Below are positions 17,194 to 24,443 of a stretch of 64,000 nt of DNA, piece by piece. Under the pieces are notes generated by a model, which saw nothing but the letters and a program-made list of their open reading frames with translations, was not told where the DNA came from and did no database searches. The stretch is from assembly GCA_024225035.1 (NCBI GenBank), contig JAAEMX010000430.1, positions 93,576 through 157,575 on the forward strand. Reading direction: 5' to 3'. Numbering within the stretch: position 1 is the stretch's first letter; each line of letters opens with the position of its first letter. The position numbers and the translations under genes were made by a program. Origin of the DNA: Lentisphaerota bacterium. Lineage in GTDB: Bacteria; Verrucomicrobiota; Lentisphaeria; Victivallales; Victivallaceae.

Positions 17194-17223
17194 CAGCCCC
17201 GCCAAATGGCGGGGCTTTTTTTA
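17194..17223 (+). terminator. Rho-independent terminator of the hydCBA operon
   Basis: Nine-base-pair GC-rich stem (AGCCCCGCC at 17194-17202, complement at 17207-17215) with an AAAT loop, followed by TTTTTTTATT. It starts 16 bases after the hydA stop codon and is a textbook intrinsic terminator. Confidence 0.93.
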
Positions 17224-17305
17224 TTATAACTCCCCTAGACTTGTAAAACTATGATGCTGATTTATAGTATTTTTTCAATTCAAAGCGTACATGGGATATA
17301 CTGAA

Positions 17306-17944
17306 ATGGCAATAATTAATTATATATTTGACCTTGACGGCACCTTGGCAAATACTCTACCTGTCTGTGTTAATGCATTTCGAAAAGCATTGGAACCTAT
17401 ATTAAACAAACATCTTTCTGATGACGAAATAATGGCGACTTTCGGTCCAACAGAAGATGGCACGATAAATACCTTTGCCCCTCACTGCTTCAACCAGGCA
17501 ATGGATTCATACATGCATCACTACAAGCTTGAGCATCAAAAATGCGATGAGCCGTTCTCCGGTATTCGTGAAGTGCTTGACACTTTGAAGAGTAAAGGCC
17601 ATTTTACAGCTCTTATAACCGGAAAAGGGGGAAAATGTGTTGATATCACTCTCGATACACTGCAAATTCGAGATTATTTCCATGCAGTTGAGTGCGGTTC
17701 ACCTGAAGGATGTATAAAACAGCGTCAGCTGATGGCGATGCTTGAAGAATTCAACCTCAATACAGGTGAAACTGTCTATGTTGGAGATTCTGACTACGAT
17801 GTCCACGAAGCTCACAGCTGCAATATTAAAGCAATTGGAGCAGCATGGGCGGATACTGCTGATCACGATAAACTAAAAGCCAGCAACCCTGAATATTTAT
17901 TTACAAAAGTCAGCGAACTGCAATCTTTCATTAAAACTCGATAA
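17306..17944 (+). CDS. HAD family hydrolase, phosphoglycolate phosphatase-like
   Basis: Haloacid-dehalogenase-type phosphatase of about 212 residues. Motif I is FDLDGTLANT near residue 8, motif II is the Thr of TALITGKGG, and motif III/IV is VYVGDSDYDVHEA. The alpha-helical cap between motifs I and II fits the Gph/PpaX subfamily, which hydrolyses phosphoglycolate or pyrophosphate-like small phosphates; the true substrate is unknown. I chose the ATG at 17306 because motif I is then at its usual distance and a GGGAT precedes it; an ATG at 17291 in the same frame is possible. It is a single gene between two terminators. Confidence 0.85.
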   Translation: MAIINYIFDLDGTLANTLPVCVNAFRKALEPILNKHLSDDEIMATFGPTEDGTINTFAPHCFNQAMDSYMHHYKLEHQKCDEPFSGIREVLDTLKSKGHFTALITGKGGKCVDITLDTLQIRDYFHAVECGSPEGCIKQRQLMAMLEEFNLNTGETVYVGDSDYDVHEAHSCNIKAIGAAWADTADHDKLKASNPEYLFTKVSELQSFIKTR

Positions 17945-17967
17945 TATCTTATCAAAGAAAAAAATAG

Positions 17968-17991
17968 ACCCCCGATCGTTAAATCGGGGGT
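17968..17991. terminator. Bidirectional terminator
   Basis: Stem ACCCCCGAT (17968-17976) paired with ATCGGGGGT (17983-17991), 6-base loop. An A-rich stretch (about 17954-17964) precedes it, giving a T tail on the minus strand, and TTTGAG follows on the plus strand. It serves the convergent HAD gene (ends 17944) and the secreted protein gene (ends 18041). Confidence 0.8.
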
Positions 17992-18040
17992 TTGAGTTTC
18001 GACACCAGATACTAATCCGGAAATATTTAGCCTGCAATAC

Positions 18041-19096
18041 TTACATTCTGCTTGCTTCAAGCATTACTTTTGTGACTTCGTTCATTACATTATAAAAATC
18101 ATGAGAACGGAAATTGAAGTTTTTTTCCTGCATCATTTCCTGAACTTTATTAACACCAGCGTTAATTACTGCTGAAGAATAAAGGGTTTTAAGTGACTCA
18201 AGATAACTTATCATTTCATCTTGAGAAATCTGCGCTTCATAAGCGTTTCCATTATCTGATAAATCTTTAAACCTGTTATAAAGATCAGGCAGTTGATAAA
18301 CGTAACGACCGCCATACCCTTCAGAATATTTGATCTGTGATTCAATGCTGACACTGCCATTAGCATTTACAATATTTGTGGCAGTTCCAAACCACTGTCC
18401 GCGATTATAATACAATGCAGTAACTCGCATCATACCCTCAACGGCAGGAAAAACATAGTCTTTACCTTCTACATTAACTGGCTTTGAAAATTCCGAATTC
18501 TTTGCATAATTAACGCCAAAGCTGGTTATGGCCGGTGCATGAAGAAAATAAGTAATTGAATCAAAATAAGCCTTTACGATATTACTTGTACAGACATTTG
18601 TACCGGAAACTACACTGTAATGATCAACATTACTTAAAAAACGGCAATATGACATAAAATTTGCATTGCCAGTAACCTGCGAGTTCTGAGCCATATTCTG
18701 AGTAGAATCATCTATCTGCAGATAACCGCTTCCTCCTTGATTTGGATTCAACCCAGATTCTTGCGATCCAGTAGCAAGATAAAAATTAGGGCCGAAGGTA
18801 GTTATGATATCAGAAGTGAGCTGTTCATCAGCTCCGGCAGCAGGTAAGGCCTTCTCTATACCAGTAAGGTTTATATAGGTGCAATACGCCTGGGCAAGTG
18901 ATAGAGCATAGTTTTTACCATACTGATTAAATAAGGAATCAGTACTGAAACCTCCGCCAGCCCAAGAAAGGGGCGATGCAACCGTTCCTGTTCCAATATC
19001 AAAAGACTTGTAATCATCTGCGGCAGCACTTACAGAAGTTGCAAAAACAGAAAATAGGCACGCAACAGCACAACCACACAATATTCGCTTCAACAT
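18041..19096 (-). CDS. Secreted protein with lysozyme-like ESG motif
   Basis: 351-residue exported protein: residues 1-25 form a signal peptide ending VSA before AADDYK. I do not recognise a named family. The segment ATGSQESGLNPNQGG followed by SGYLQIDDS (about 119-142) resembles the catalytic Glu region of lytic transglycosylase/lysozyme-like folds (ES(G)..NP..., GxxQI), so a muralytic or fold-related role is possible. Several Cys (AYCTY, SYCRF, NVCTS) could form disulphides. The start at 19096-19094 has GGAAGG 7 bases upstream; an ATG five codons earlier overlaps that site. It is followed by the terminator at 17968. Upstream 19097-19364 shows no gene. Confidence 0.6.
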   Translation of the reverse strand: MLKRILCGCAVACLFSVFATSVSAAADDYKSFDIGTGTVASPLSWAGGGFSTDSLFNQYGKNYALSLAQAYCTYINLTGIEKALPAAGADEQLTSDIITTFGPNFYLATGSQESGLNPNQGGSGYLQIDDSTQNMAQNSQVTGNANFMSYCRFLSNVDHYSVVSGTNVCTSNIVKAYFDSITYFLHAPAITSFGVNYAKNSEFSKPVNVEGKDYVFPAVEGMMRVTALYYNRGQWFGTATNIVNANGSVSIESQIKYSEGYGGRYVYQLPDLYNRFKDLSDNGNAYEAQISQDEMISYLESLKTLYSSAVINAGVNKVQEMMQEKNFNFRSHDFYNVMNEVTKVMLEASRM

Positions 19097-19364
19097 AATT
19101 GAACCTTCCATGATGTGAAATTATTTATTTTTTTGACTTAACTTGCTACAGTAAAAAAAACATAGGATCCTCCTGAGCTCATTATTCTCTACTGAAGCGC
19201 TTTAACAGCCTTGCTAGCTTAGACAAAAGCATCTAATAGATGTTCTGCTATTGTATGACTTTTTATGAATAAAAAGAAAATTATCTGTAAGTGCCTAAAA
19301 AGGATTATAAACGCAACAATAACTACTCTCCCCCTTTTTGCATTTATCACAGACCGTCATCTAA

Positions 19365-20054
19365 CTATAACCTGTGAAAATCACTGTCAAAAATCCGCCT
19401 GTTCTGCGAATACTCATATTTGTCATACTCCGTCCATGAAGTATTGACGTTTACACCAAGTTGGCTTGCCTGATCAGATCTAGCATCGTCACTTCCGTTA
19501 AGTATTGCCTCCATAGAGGTATTATTAAATTTAACAGCACGGCAGGCGAGCCAGTGAAATTCAAAAGCTTTGTTTCCATAGCCATATACCTGAAGCCCTT
19601 TAAAAATATCAGATAATTTTACTGGTACTCTGACAAATATCACACTTGTTGGGCAACGGTGCTGAAATGCACATACTTTTCCTAATATCATATTCACAAA
19701 TTGATGGTTCACCTGTGAAAGCGCATAATTTGGCAAGGTTTTACCTGAACGGTAAGTTTCATATGTTTTTGGACTCCCGCCGTCCAGGATGCCATTTTCC
19801 AGAAACATCTCTGTAAGAGCAAAAGTAATGTGCGGGCAATAGAACGATATGGTTGAATTAGTCGGTACAACCGTGTTAAGATATTCTTTTTGCCACCCTC
19901 CATGGCCGAATAAAAGAATTTTCCTTCCGATGGTTCCCCAGTAAGCCATTAACACTTCCCCCCATTTGGCGATAGCTTCGCCAACTTCATCTTTGGTAAG
20001 AAAGGCATTTTGATACTCCCTGAAAATATAATCAAAATCTACGATACGCAACAT
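19365..20054 (-). CDS. Unknown protein resembling the Stv-type toxin-associated domain
   Basis: 229-residue protein without signal peptide or membrane segment. From memory, LLFGHGGWQKEYLNTVVPTN, TISFYCPH and a later GKTLPNYALSQ resemble the domain called putative adhesin Stv, often found at the C-end of polymorphic toxins (HGG, VP, FY and NYxL signatures). The match is not certain. The ATG at 20054-20052 has no good ribosome site, and the frame upstream is soon closed by a stop, so this could be the remnant or stand-alone tip of a larger protein. A three-copy TTTAGTGT repeat lies 72-140 bases upstream. Confidence 0.5.
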   Translation of the reverse strand: MLRIVDFDYIFREYQNAFLTKDEVGEAIAKWGEVLMAYWGTIGRKILLFGHGGWQKEYLNTVVPTNSTISFYCPHITFALTEMFLENGILDGGSPKTYETYRSGKTLPNYALSQVNHQFVNMILGKVCAFQHRCPTSVIFVRVPVKLSDIFKGLQVYGYGNKAFEFHWLACRAVKFNNTSMEAILNGSDDARSDQASQLGVNVNTSWTEYDKYEYSQNRRIFDSDFHRL

Positions 20055-20125
20055 TAGGATAAGACTAACAGGAAGTAAAATTGTTCAGCTGAATTATATT
20101 TTTTTGAGAGAATTCATGAGGCATT

Positions 20126-20194
20126 TTTAGTGTATCACAAATAACACTAAAGACATTATTAACTGCAGGTTATCAACTTAAACCTTTTTAGTGT
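20126..20194. repeat. Three TTTAGTGT half-sites, operator-like
   Basis: TTTAGTGT occurs at 20126-20133 and 20187-20194, with its exact inverse ACACTAAA at 20144-20151. The first and inverse copies form a dyad with a 10-base loop. The two direct copies share 15 identical bases (TTTTTAGTGTATCAC). The array lies upstream of the gene starting at 20054 and downstream of the small basic protein gene, so it is a candidate repressor binding array for the former. Confidence 0.5.
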
Positions 20195-20230
20195 ATCACT
20201 GTAATAAAAGAAGAAAATTCTGTAACCGTC

Positions 20231-20272
20231 GGTGTCAGGCTCGAACAAAAATTGCAGTCGTTACCTGACACC
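20231..20272 (-). terminator. Possible terminator of the small basic protein gene
   Basis: Nine-base arms GGTGTCAGG (20231-20239) and CCTGACACC (20264-20272) with a 24-base loop. On the minus strand it is followed by a moderately T-rich stretch (TTTTCTTCTTTT after about 12 bases). It lies 15 bases after the stop codon at 20288. The long loop and delayed T run make it a weak call. Confidence 0.4.
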
Positions 20273-20287
20273 TGTCTTAATGAAGTA

Positions 20288-20398
20288 TTAATGTTCTTCC
20301 TGCTGTATTGCTCGCCTGGTCTTTTTTGCAACGCGCTTTTCTTTCAAGCTTCTGATTGGCTCTTTTTTGACGTTTTTTCTAGCGGTAAGACCCTTCAT
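20288..20398 (-). CDS. Small basic protein of 36 residues
   Basis: Short frame starting MKGLTARKNVKKEP and ending RRAIQQEEH, with 14 Lys/Arg among 36 residues. It has a proper GGAG ribosome site 7 bases before the ATG at 20398-20396 and a stop at 20288. The composition (K/R-rich with KKxxxKR clusters) is that of a small nucleic-acid-binding or ribosome-associated protein, but I recognise no family. It lies alone between the M42 peptidase gene (divergent) and the Stv-like gene. It is supported by start context and a biased, coherent composition only. Confidence 0.55.
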   Translation of the reverse strand: MKGLTARKNVKKEPIRSLKEKRVAKKTRRAIQQEEH

Positions 20399-20675
20399 GA
20401 TTTTACTCCTTTAGTTTTTCACCTCTAATTTTCGCCCGTTTTTTGGCCAATAATTGTTAACGGACAGCAATAATAATATTACATGATGAAAATGACGAAA
20501 GCAAGGGGCTTTTTTATAACTCAATCAATGCAAAGCTCTGTTGTCAAGCTCATTTTATGCAGAGTCAAATATTTTTATATTTGATTAAAACATAAATATA
20601 GTTTGTGGCAATATTTAAACAGCCAATTATATTAGATAAACATGTTTTTGAACAAAATAACCAAAGGTTAAAAAA

Positions 20676-21749
20676 ATGATCAAAAAAAGTTCAATAAAAT
20701 TCTTTGAGGACTTACTCAACAGCTCTAGCCCCAGTGGTTATGAAGAAGAGGCTGCAGCTGTTTTTAGAGATTATATTAGTGGATTCTGTGATAAAGTTAA
20801 AACCGATGTCATGGGCAACACTATAGGCGCTCTTAATCCAGAAGCCAAGATGAAGGTAATGCTTGCCGGACATTATGACGAAATCGGTTTCCAGATTGTT
20901 CACATCAGCGATGAAGGTTTTATCTACTTCCGCCCCAATGGCGGTATTGATAAACTAAACGTACCCGGCTCTGAAATAATGATTTTAAATGAACGCGGGA
21001 AAGTTCCTGGTATTATTGGTAAAAAAGCAATTCATCTTCTCAGCCCCAGAGAACGCGATAAAGCCCCAGACTTAGAAGACATGTGGATTGATATTGGTGT
21101 AGAGTCGAAAGAAGAAGCCGAAGAACTGGTTAGTGTCGGAGACCCAATTGCCATGCGCACAAATGTACAGTTCATGGGCAAAAACCGAATCGTTTCTAAA
21201 GGTATGGACGACAAAGTCGGAGCTTTCATCGTTGCGGAAACTCTGCGTGAATTGAGCAAGCGCAAACTTAACGTAGCCGTTTATGGTGTCGGAACCGTTC
21301 AGGAAGAAGTCGGATTACGCGGCGTAACCACGAGCTGTTTTGGCATCAATCCTGATGTAGGTTTCGCAATTGATGTTGGTTTTGCTACTGACGTCCCAGA
21401 TGTACCAAAGAAAAAGCTCGGCGATGTCACAATGGGCAAAGGTCCGGAATTGACTCGCAGTGCTGACAACAACGTTGTTCTCGGCCGTTTCATGCGTAAA
21501 GTTGTAAAACAGAAAAAAATAGTTTATCAGGAATCTGCAGCTCATAGAGCATCTGGCGGTACCGATACTGCACGAATACAGTTGACTCGCGAGGGAGTTG
21601 CTACAGCTCTTATAAGTATACCAAACCGATATATGCATTCTCAGGTTGAAATGTGTGATCTGCGTGATATTGAAGGCGCAATAAAAGTACTTACAGAAAC
21701 TATTGCAGCATTTAAAGGCAATGAGGGCTTCATCCCCGGAATCGACTAA
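20676..21749 (+). CDS. M42 family metallo-aminopeptidase
   Basis: Dinuclear metal aminopeptidase (FrvX/YpdE/TET-like) of 357 residues, cytoplasmic, trimming peptides and probably assembled into a large oligomer. All metal and catalytic residues can be read: His66 and Asp68 in AGHYDEIGFQ, bridging Asp179 in KGMDDKVGAF, catalytic Glu210 and ligand Glu211 in VQEEVGLRG, Asp233 in AIDVGFATD, and His321 in RYMHSQVE. It starts with AAGG 7 bases before the ATG. It is a single gene followed by a terminator. A second, only distantly similar M42 gene lies at 61970-63025. Confidence 0.92.
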   Translation: MIKKSSIKFFEDLLNSSSPSGYEEEAAAVFRDYISGFCDKVKTDVMGNTIGALNPEAKMKVMLAGHYDEIGFQIVHISDEGFIYFRPNGGIDKLNVPGSEIMILNERGKVPGIIGKKAIHLLSPRERDKAPDLEDMWIDIGVESKEEAEELVSVGDPIAMRTNVQFMGKNRIVSKGMDDKVGAFIVAETLRELSKRKLNVAVYGVGTVQEEVGLRGVTTSCFGINPDVGFAIDVGFATDVPDVPKKKLGDVTMGKGPELTRSADNNVVLGRFMRKVVKQKKIVYQESAAHRASGGTDTARIQLTREGVATALISIPNRYMHSQVEMCDLRDIEGAIKVLTETIAAFKGNEGFIPGID

Positions 21750-21757
21750 AATATTTT

Positions 21758-21790
21758 AAGCCGGTTCTGTTTATAAGGATCGGCTTTTAT
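21758..21790 (+). terminator. Terminator after the M42 peptidase gene
   Basis: AAGCCG (21758-21763) pairs with CGGCTT (21781-21786) across a 17-base loop and is followed by TTATTTTATTT. It starts 9 bases after the stop. The stem is short but GC-rich. The remaining bases up to 22003 are AT-rich and empty. Confidence 0.6.
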
Positions 21791-22003
21791 TTTATTTAAA
21801 TTCCAATATAAAATATATGTAATTTTTCAACACTCTGGAACATCTTAGCTAGAAAAAGAGTCAAAAGAAATATTGAGAGTTTAATTTTTTAAGATTGTTT
21901 TGCTGATATATTTTAACCATAACCGGAATAATTTTAACAGTTAATTGCATACTTACATTTCGTAGTCAAAACCCGAATTTGCTCTCTAATACTATCTTTT
22001 TCA

Positions 22004-22031
22004 TTGTATTTTCTTCATATAAGACTATAAT
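22004..22031 (+). promoter_or_regulatory. Promoter of the Ste24-type protease gene
   Basis: TTGTAT (22004-22009) and TATAAT (22026-22031) are 16 bases apart, 43 bases before the ATG at 22074, in an otherwise featureless AT-rich gap of 324 bases. Confidence 0.5.
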
Positions 22032-22073
22032 TGTGAATATGTAATTATTAATAAAACAAAAATTTGATATTTT

Positions 22074-23333
22074 ATGAATACCGCTCTTATAATTATACTA
22101 GTATTATACGTTTTGACTCAGCTTGCTGATTTTGCCTTGGACTATCTTAACCTGCTGCATCTAAAAAAATATGGCAGCGAAATACCGCCTGAGTTTGCTG
22201 AAGCCATAAGTCCTGAAACTATGCGTAGAAGCTGTGCATACACTTTTGCAAAATCAAGATTCAGCATGATAAATCGTATATACAGTCAAATTATTTCTCT
22301 GGTATTCATCTTTGCCGGTATTCTCAATTGGTATAACAACCTTCTGTTTAGTTATCAAGACTCAATGAACTGGCCATTTGTTATCTGGGGTTTAATATTC
22401 GTTATGCTTCTTAGTTATGCTAAGACGATTTTAAACACTCCTTTCAACTACTACCAGACTTTCAGTCTTGAGCGCCGTTTTGGTTTTAATACCATGACTA
22501 AAAAACTCTGGTTTATAGATTTAATCAAGGGAGTTATGGTCTCTACAGTCATTATTTCAGTGTTGTTAGTTGGAGCTTTCTGGCTCATTGATAACCTCAA
22601 AGATATCTGGTGGCTGCCGGTATGGGGATTCTTTTTTGTATTTACCTTCTTCATTATTTATATATCGCCATATGTCCTTGAACCGCTTTTTAACAAATTC
22701 ACTCCTATTGAGGACCGTGAGCTGGCAAAAGAAATTATCGACATGCTCAAAAAAGCAGGAATCAAGGTCAAAGGTGTTTATAAAATGGACGCATCGCGCC
22801 GTACTCGTCATTCTAACGCCTATTTCAGCGGTCTGGGCAGAGTCAAGCGCATTGTGATATTTGATACTTTAATTGAAAAACTGTCTAGAGAAGAACTAAT
22901 GGCAGTTCTGGCCCATGAAGCTGGACATTGCAGAAAAGGACATGTTATTAAAAATCTAATTCTTTTTGAAATACTTACAGCAATTGGAGCTTTTGTTGCT
23001 TACGAAGTTCTTGAACATACATGGCTCACAAAAGTCTTTGGGCTTGAACAGGACACATTCTTTGCGAAAATGGTTCTTTTCAGTTTTGTTGCGAACATTG
23101 TGATATGGGGGATGCCTTTAGTATTCAACACATTATCAAGGCATTTTGAAAAGCAGGCTGATGACTTTGCAGTAAAAACACTTGGCAGTGGTAAAAGCTT
23201 AGCCAAAGCATTGATAAAGCTTTCTGCGGACAATTTGTCAAATATTCATCCGCAGAAACTATATGCTCGGTTTCACTATTCACATCCACCTGAGGTCGAA
23301 AGAATCAGACGCCTTCAAGCTGCTGGTGAATAG
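22074..23333 (+). CDS. M48A (Ste24/CAAX prenyl protease 1-like) membrane zinc metallopeptidase
   Basis: Integral-membrane metalloprotease of 419 residues. The zinc motif is HEAGHCRKGH (His281, Glu282, His285), with the third ligand expected in the ADDFAVKTLG segment near 362. About seven hydrophobic segments flank it, arranged as in Ste24-type enzymes (for example around 2-18, 70-88, 102-118, 153-172, 178-200, 293-310, 330-350). Bacterial members have no prenylated substrate and probably act in membrane protein quality control. The TRHSNAYFSGLG motif before the catalytic region is a family signature. No strong ribosome site. It converges on the YhcH-type gene with a 16-base gap. Confidence 0.93.
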   Translation: MNTALIIILVLYVLTQLADFALDYLNLLHLKKYGSEIPPEFAEAISPETMRRSCAYTFAKSRFSMINRIYSQIISLVFIFAGILNWYNNLLFSYQDSMNWPFVIWGLIFVMLLSYAKTILNTPFNYYQTFSLERRFGFNTMTKKLWFIDLIKGVMVSTVIISVLLVGAFWLIDNLKDIWWLPVWGFFFVFTFFIIYISPYVLEPLFNKFTPIEDRELAKEIIDMLKKAGIKVKGVYKMDASRRTRHSNAYFSGLGRVKRIVIFDTLIEKLSREELMAVLAHEAGHCRKGHVIKNLILFEILTAIGAFVAYEVLEHTWLTKVFGLEQDTFFAKMVLFSFVANIVIWGMPLVFNTLSRHFEKQADDFAVKTLGSGKSLAKALIKLSADNLSNIHPQKLYARFHYSHPPEVERIRRLQAAGE

Positions 23334-23349
23334 AACTCAAAATCGTTTA

Positions 23350-23820
23350 CTACAGTAATGCTGAATCTATCTTTACTACAACTTTTTTGACTTCGTTGCT
23401 ACCGCATTCCGGCGAAATACACGGCATATGCCCTTCTTCAGGCATAAAAACAGCAAAGGTACCTGGTGCTATTTTAAGCTCAATCGCCTGCTCAGGTACA
23501 TACTCAAAAAAGCCACAGTCGTTCTCATCGCTAAACTCACCATCTTCTTTGAGAGACATAACGCTGCTGTAAAAGATACGCTCTGTTCCACTCAAAAGAG
23601 CCTGTATGTCAATATAACGTTTATGTATTTCAATCTTACCTTCTTCTATAGGCTTTGTGCTGTAGCCTTGCACCATAGCAAACATTGAATCGCCATCAAT
23701 GTCAATGCGACCATCCTCGCAGTCAGGTTCAAGGTTAGCCAAAAATTCAAAAGCCTTCTCAAAGGCTTTATTATCGCCATATGCGTAGTTCTTCCAGTTC
23801 ATACAATGATCAAATATCAT
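23350..23820 (-). CDS. YhcH/YjgK/YiaL family protein
   Basis: 156-residue cupin-like protein of the YhcH/YjgK/YiaL (DUF386) family. Typical features are KAFEFLANLEPDCEDGRIDI, the HKRYIDIQALLSGTE block (about 68-82), and FAVFMPEEGHMPCI near the end (about 122-135), where His and Glu residues probably bind a metal. Family members are linked to catabolism of sugar acids and sialic acid; no specific substrate is established. It has a GAGGAAA ribosome site and lies 24 bases downstream of the broken AsmA-like gene on the same strand, possibly in one transcript. Confidence 0.88.
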   Translation of the reverse strand: MIFDHCMNWKNYAYGDNKAFEKAFEFLANLEPDCEDGRIDIDGDSMFAMVQGYSTKPIEEGKIEIHKRYIDIQALLSGTERIFYSSVMSLKEDGEFSDENDCGFFEYVPEQAIELKIAPGTFAVFMPEEGHMPCISPECGSNEVKKVVVKIDSALL

Positions 23821-23844
23821 ACTTTCCTCAACAAATTATTTTTT

Positions 23845-24443
23845 CTATTCTTTATTTTTAAAACACGTTGGTAAAACAAAATCTGTTTTCAGTGTCAGTT
23901 TACTGGATATTCCCATATTATCATCAGTTGTCCTGATAAAACGCTCTCCAACTTTATCCCATACATAAGGCACTTTTCTCGCAGGTTTTCCGTAACTTTC
24001 AAGAAGTATTTTTGTGCTTTCTTTCCCCATATCTGCATGCAACCTGATCCAGTCATAGTTAAAGCGTTGCATTACTGCAGAAACAAATTGATTATATCCC
24101 TTTTCTTGCTTCCCAAGATAACTTCCGATCCCAGGCATTCTCAATCTTCCACCCAATCCCGGCCGTGTATATAAATTTGAGTTCTTTATCAATATTCCAT
24201 TATCTGAAGCTTCCAACTTCACCTTTCCACTAATTAACGCATCGCTTGAAACAGCTTTCAGCCCAACATATTTCAAAACAGATTCAAGCAGTAAGTTATC
24301 ACCATAGAAATCCACACCTTTGACAATTTCACTTCCCGTAAACGAGCTCAGGTTGCGAAATCGTCCTCCAAGCCAGACAAAGTCAGCGTTTTCAATGTAA
24401 ATGCCTTCATTCCCATGCAACTGATAATAAATCCGACAGTCTT
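23845..24443 (-). pseudogene. C-terminal part of the frameshifted AsmA/YdbH-like protein
   Basis: Second piece of the gene whose first part is 24444-27698. In this frame the sequence reads on upstream without a stop as QSKIEDCRIYYQLHGNEG, so the protein chain continues smoothly from FNQ of the first part if one base is added in the T5 run at 24447-24451 (A5 on the coding strand). The segment YIENADFVWLGGRF and the later SGKVKLEASDNGILIKNSNLY are of the type seen in the C-terminal dicarboxylate-transport-like domain of YdbH proteins. It has no start codon with a ribosome site of its own. If not a sequencing error, this domain is lost from the protein. Confidence 0.7.
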
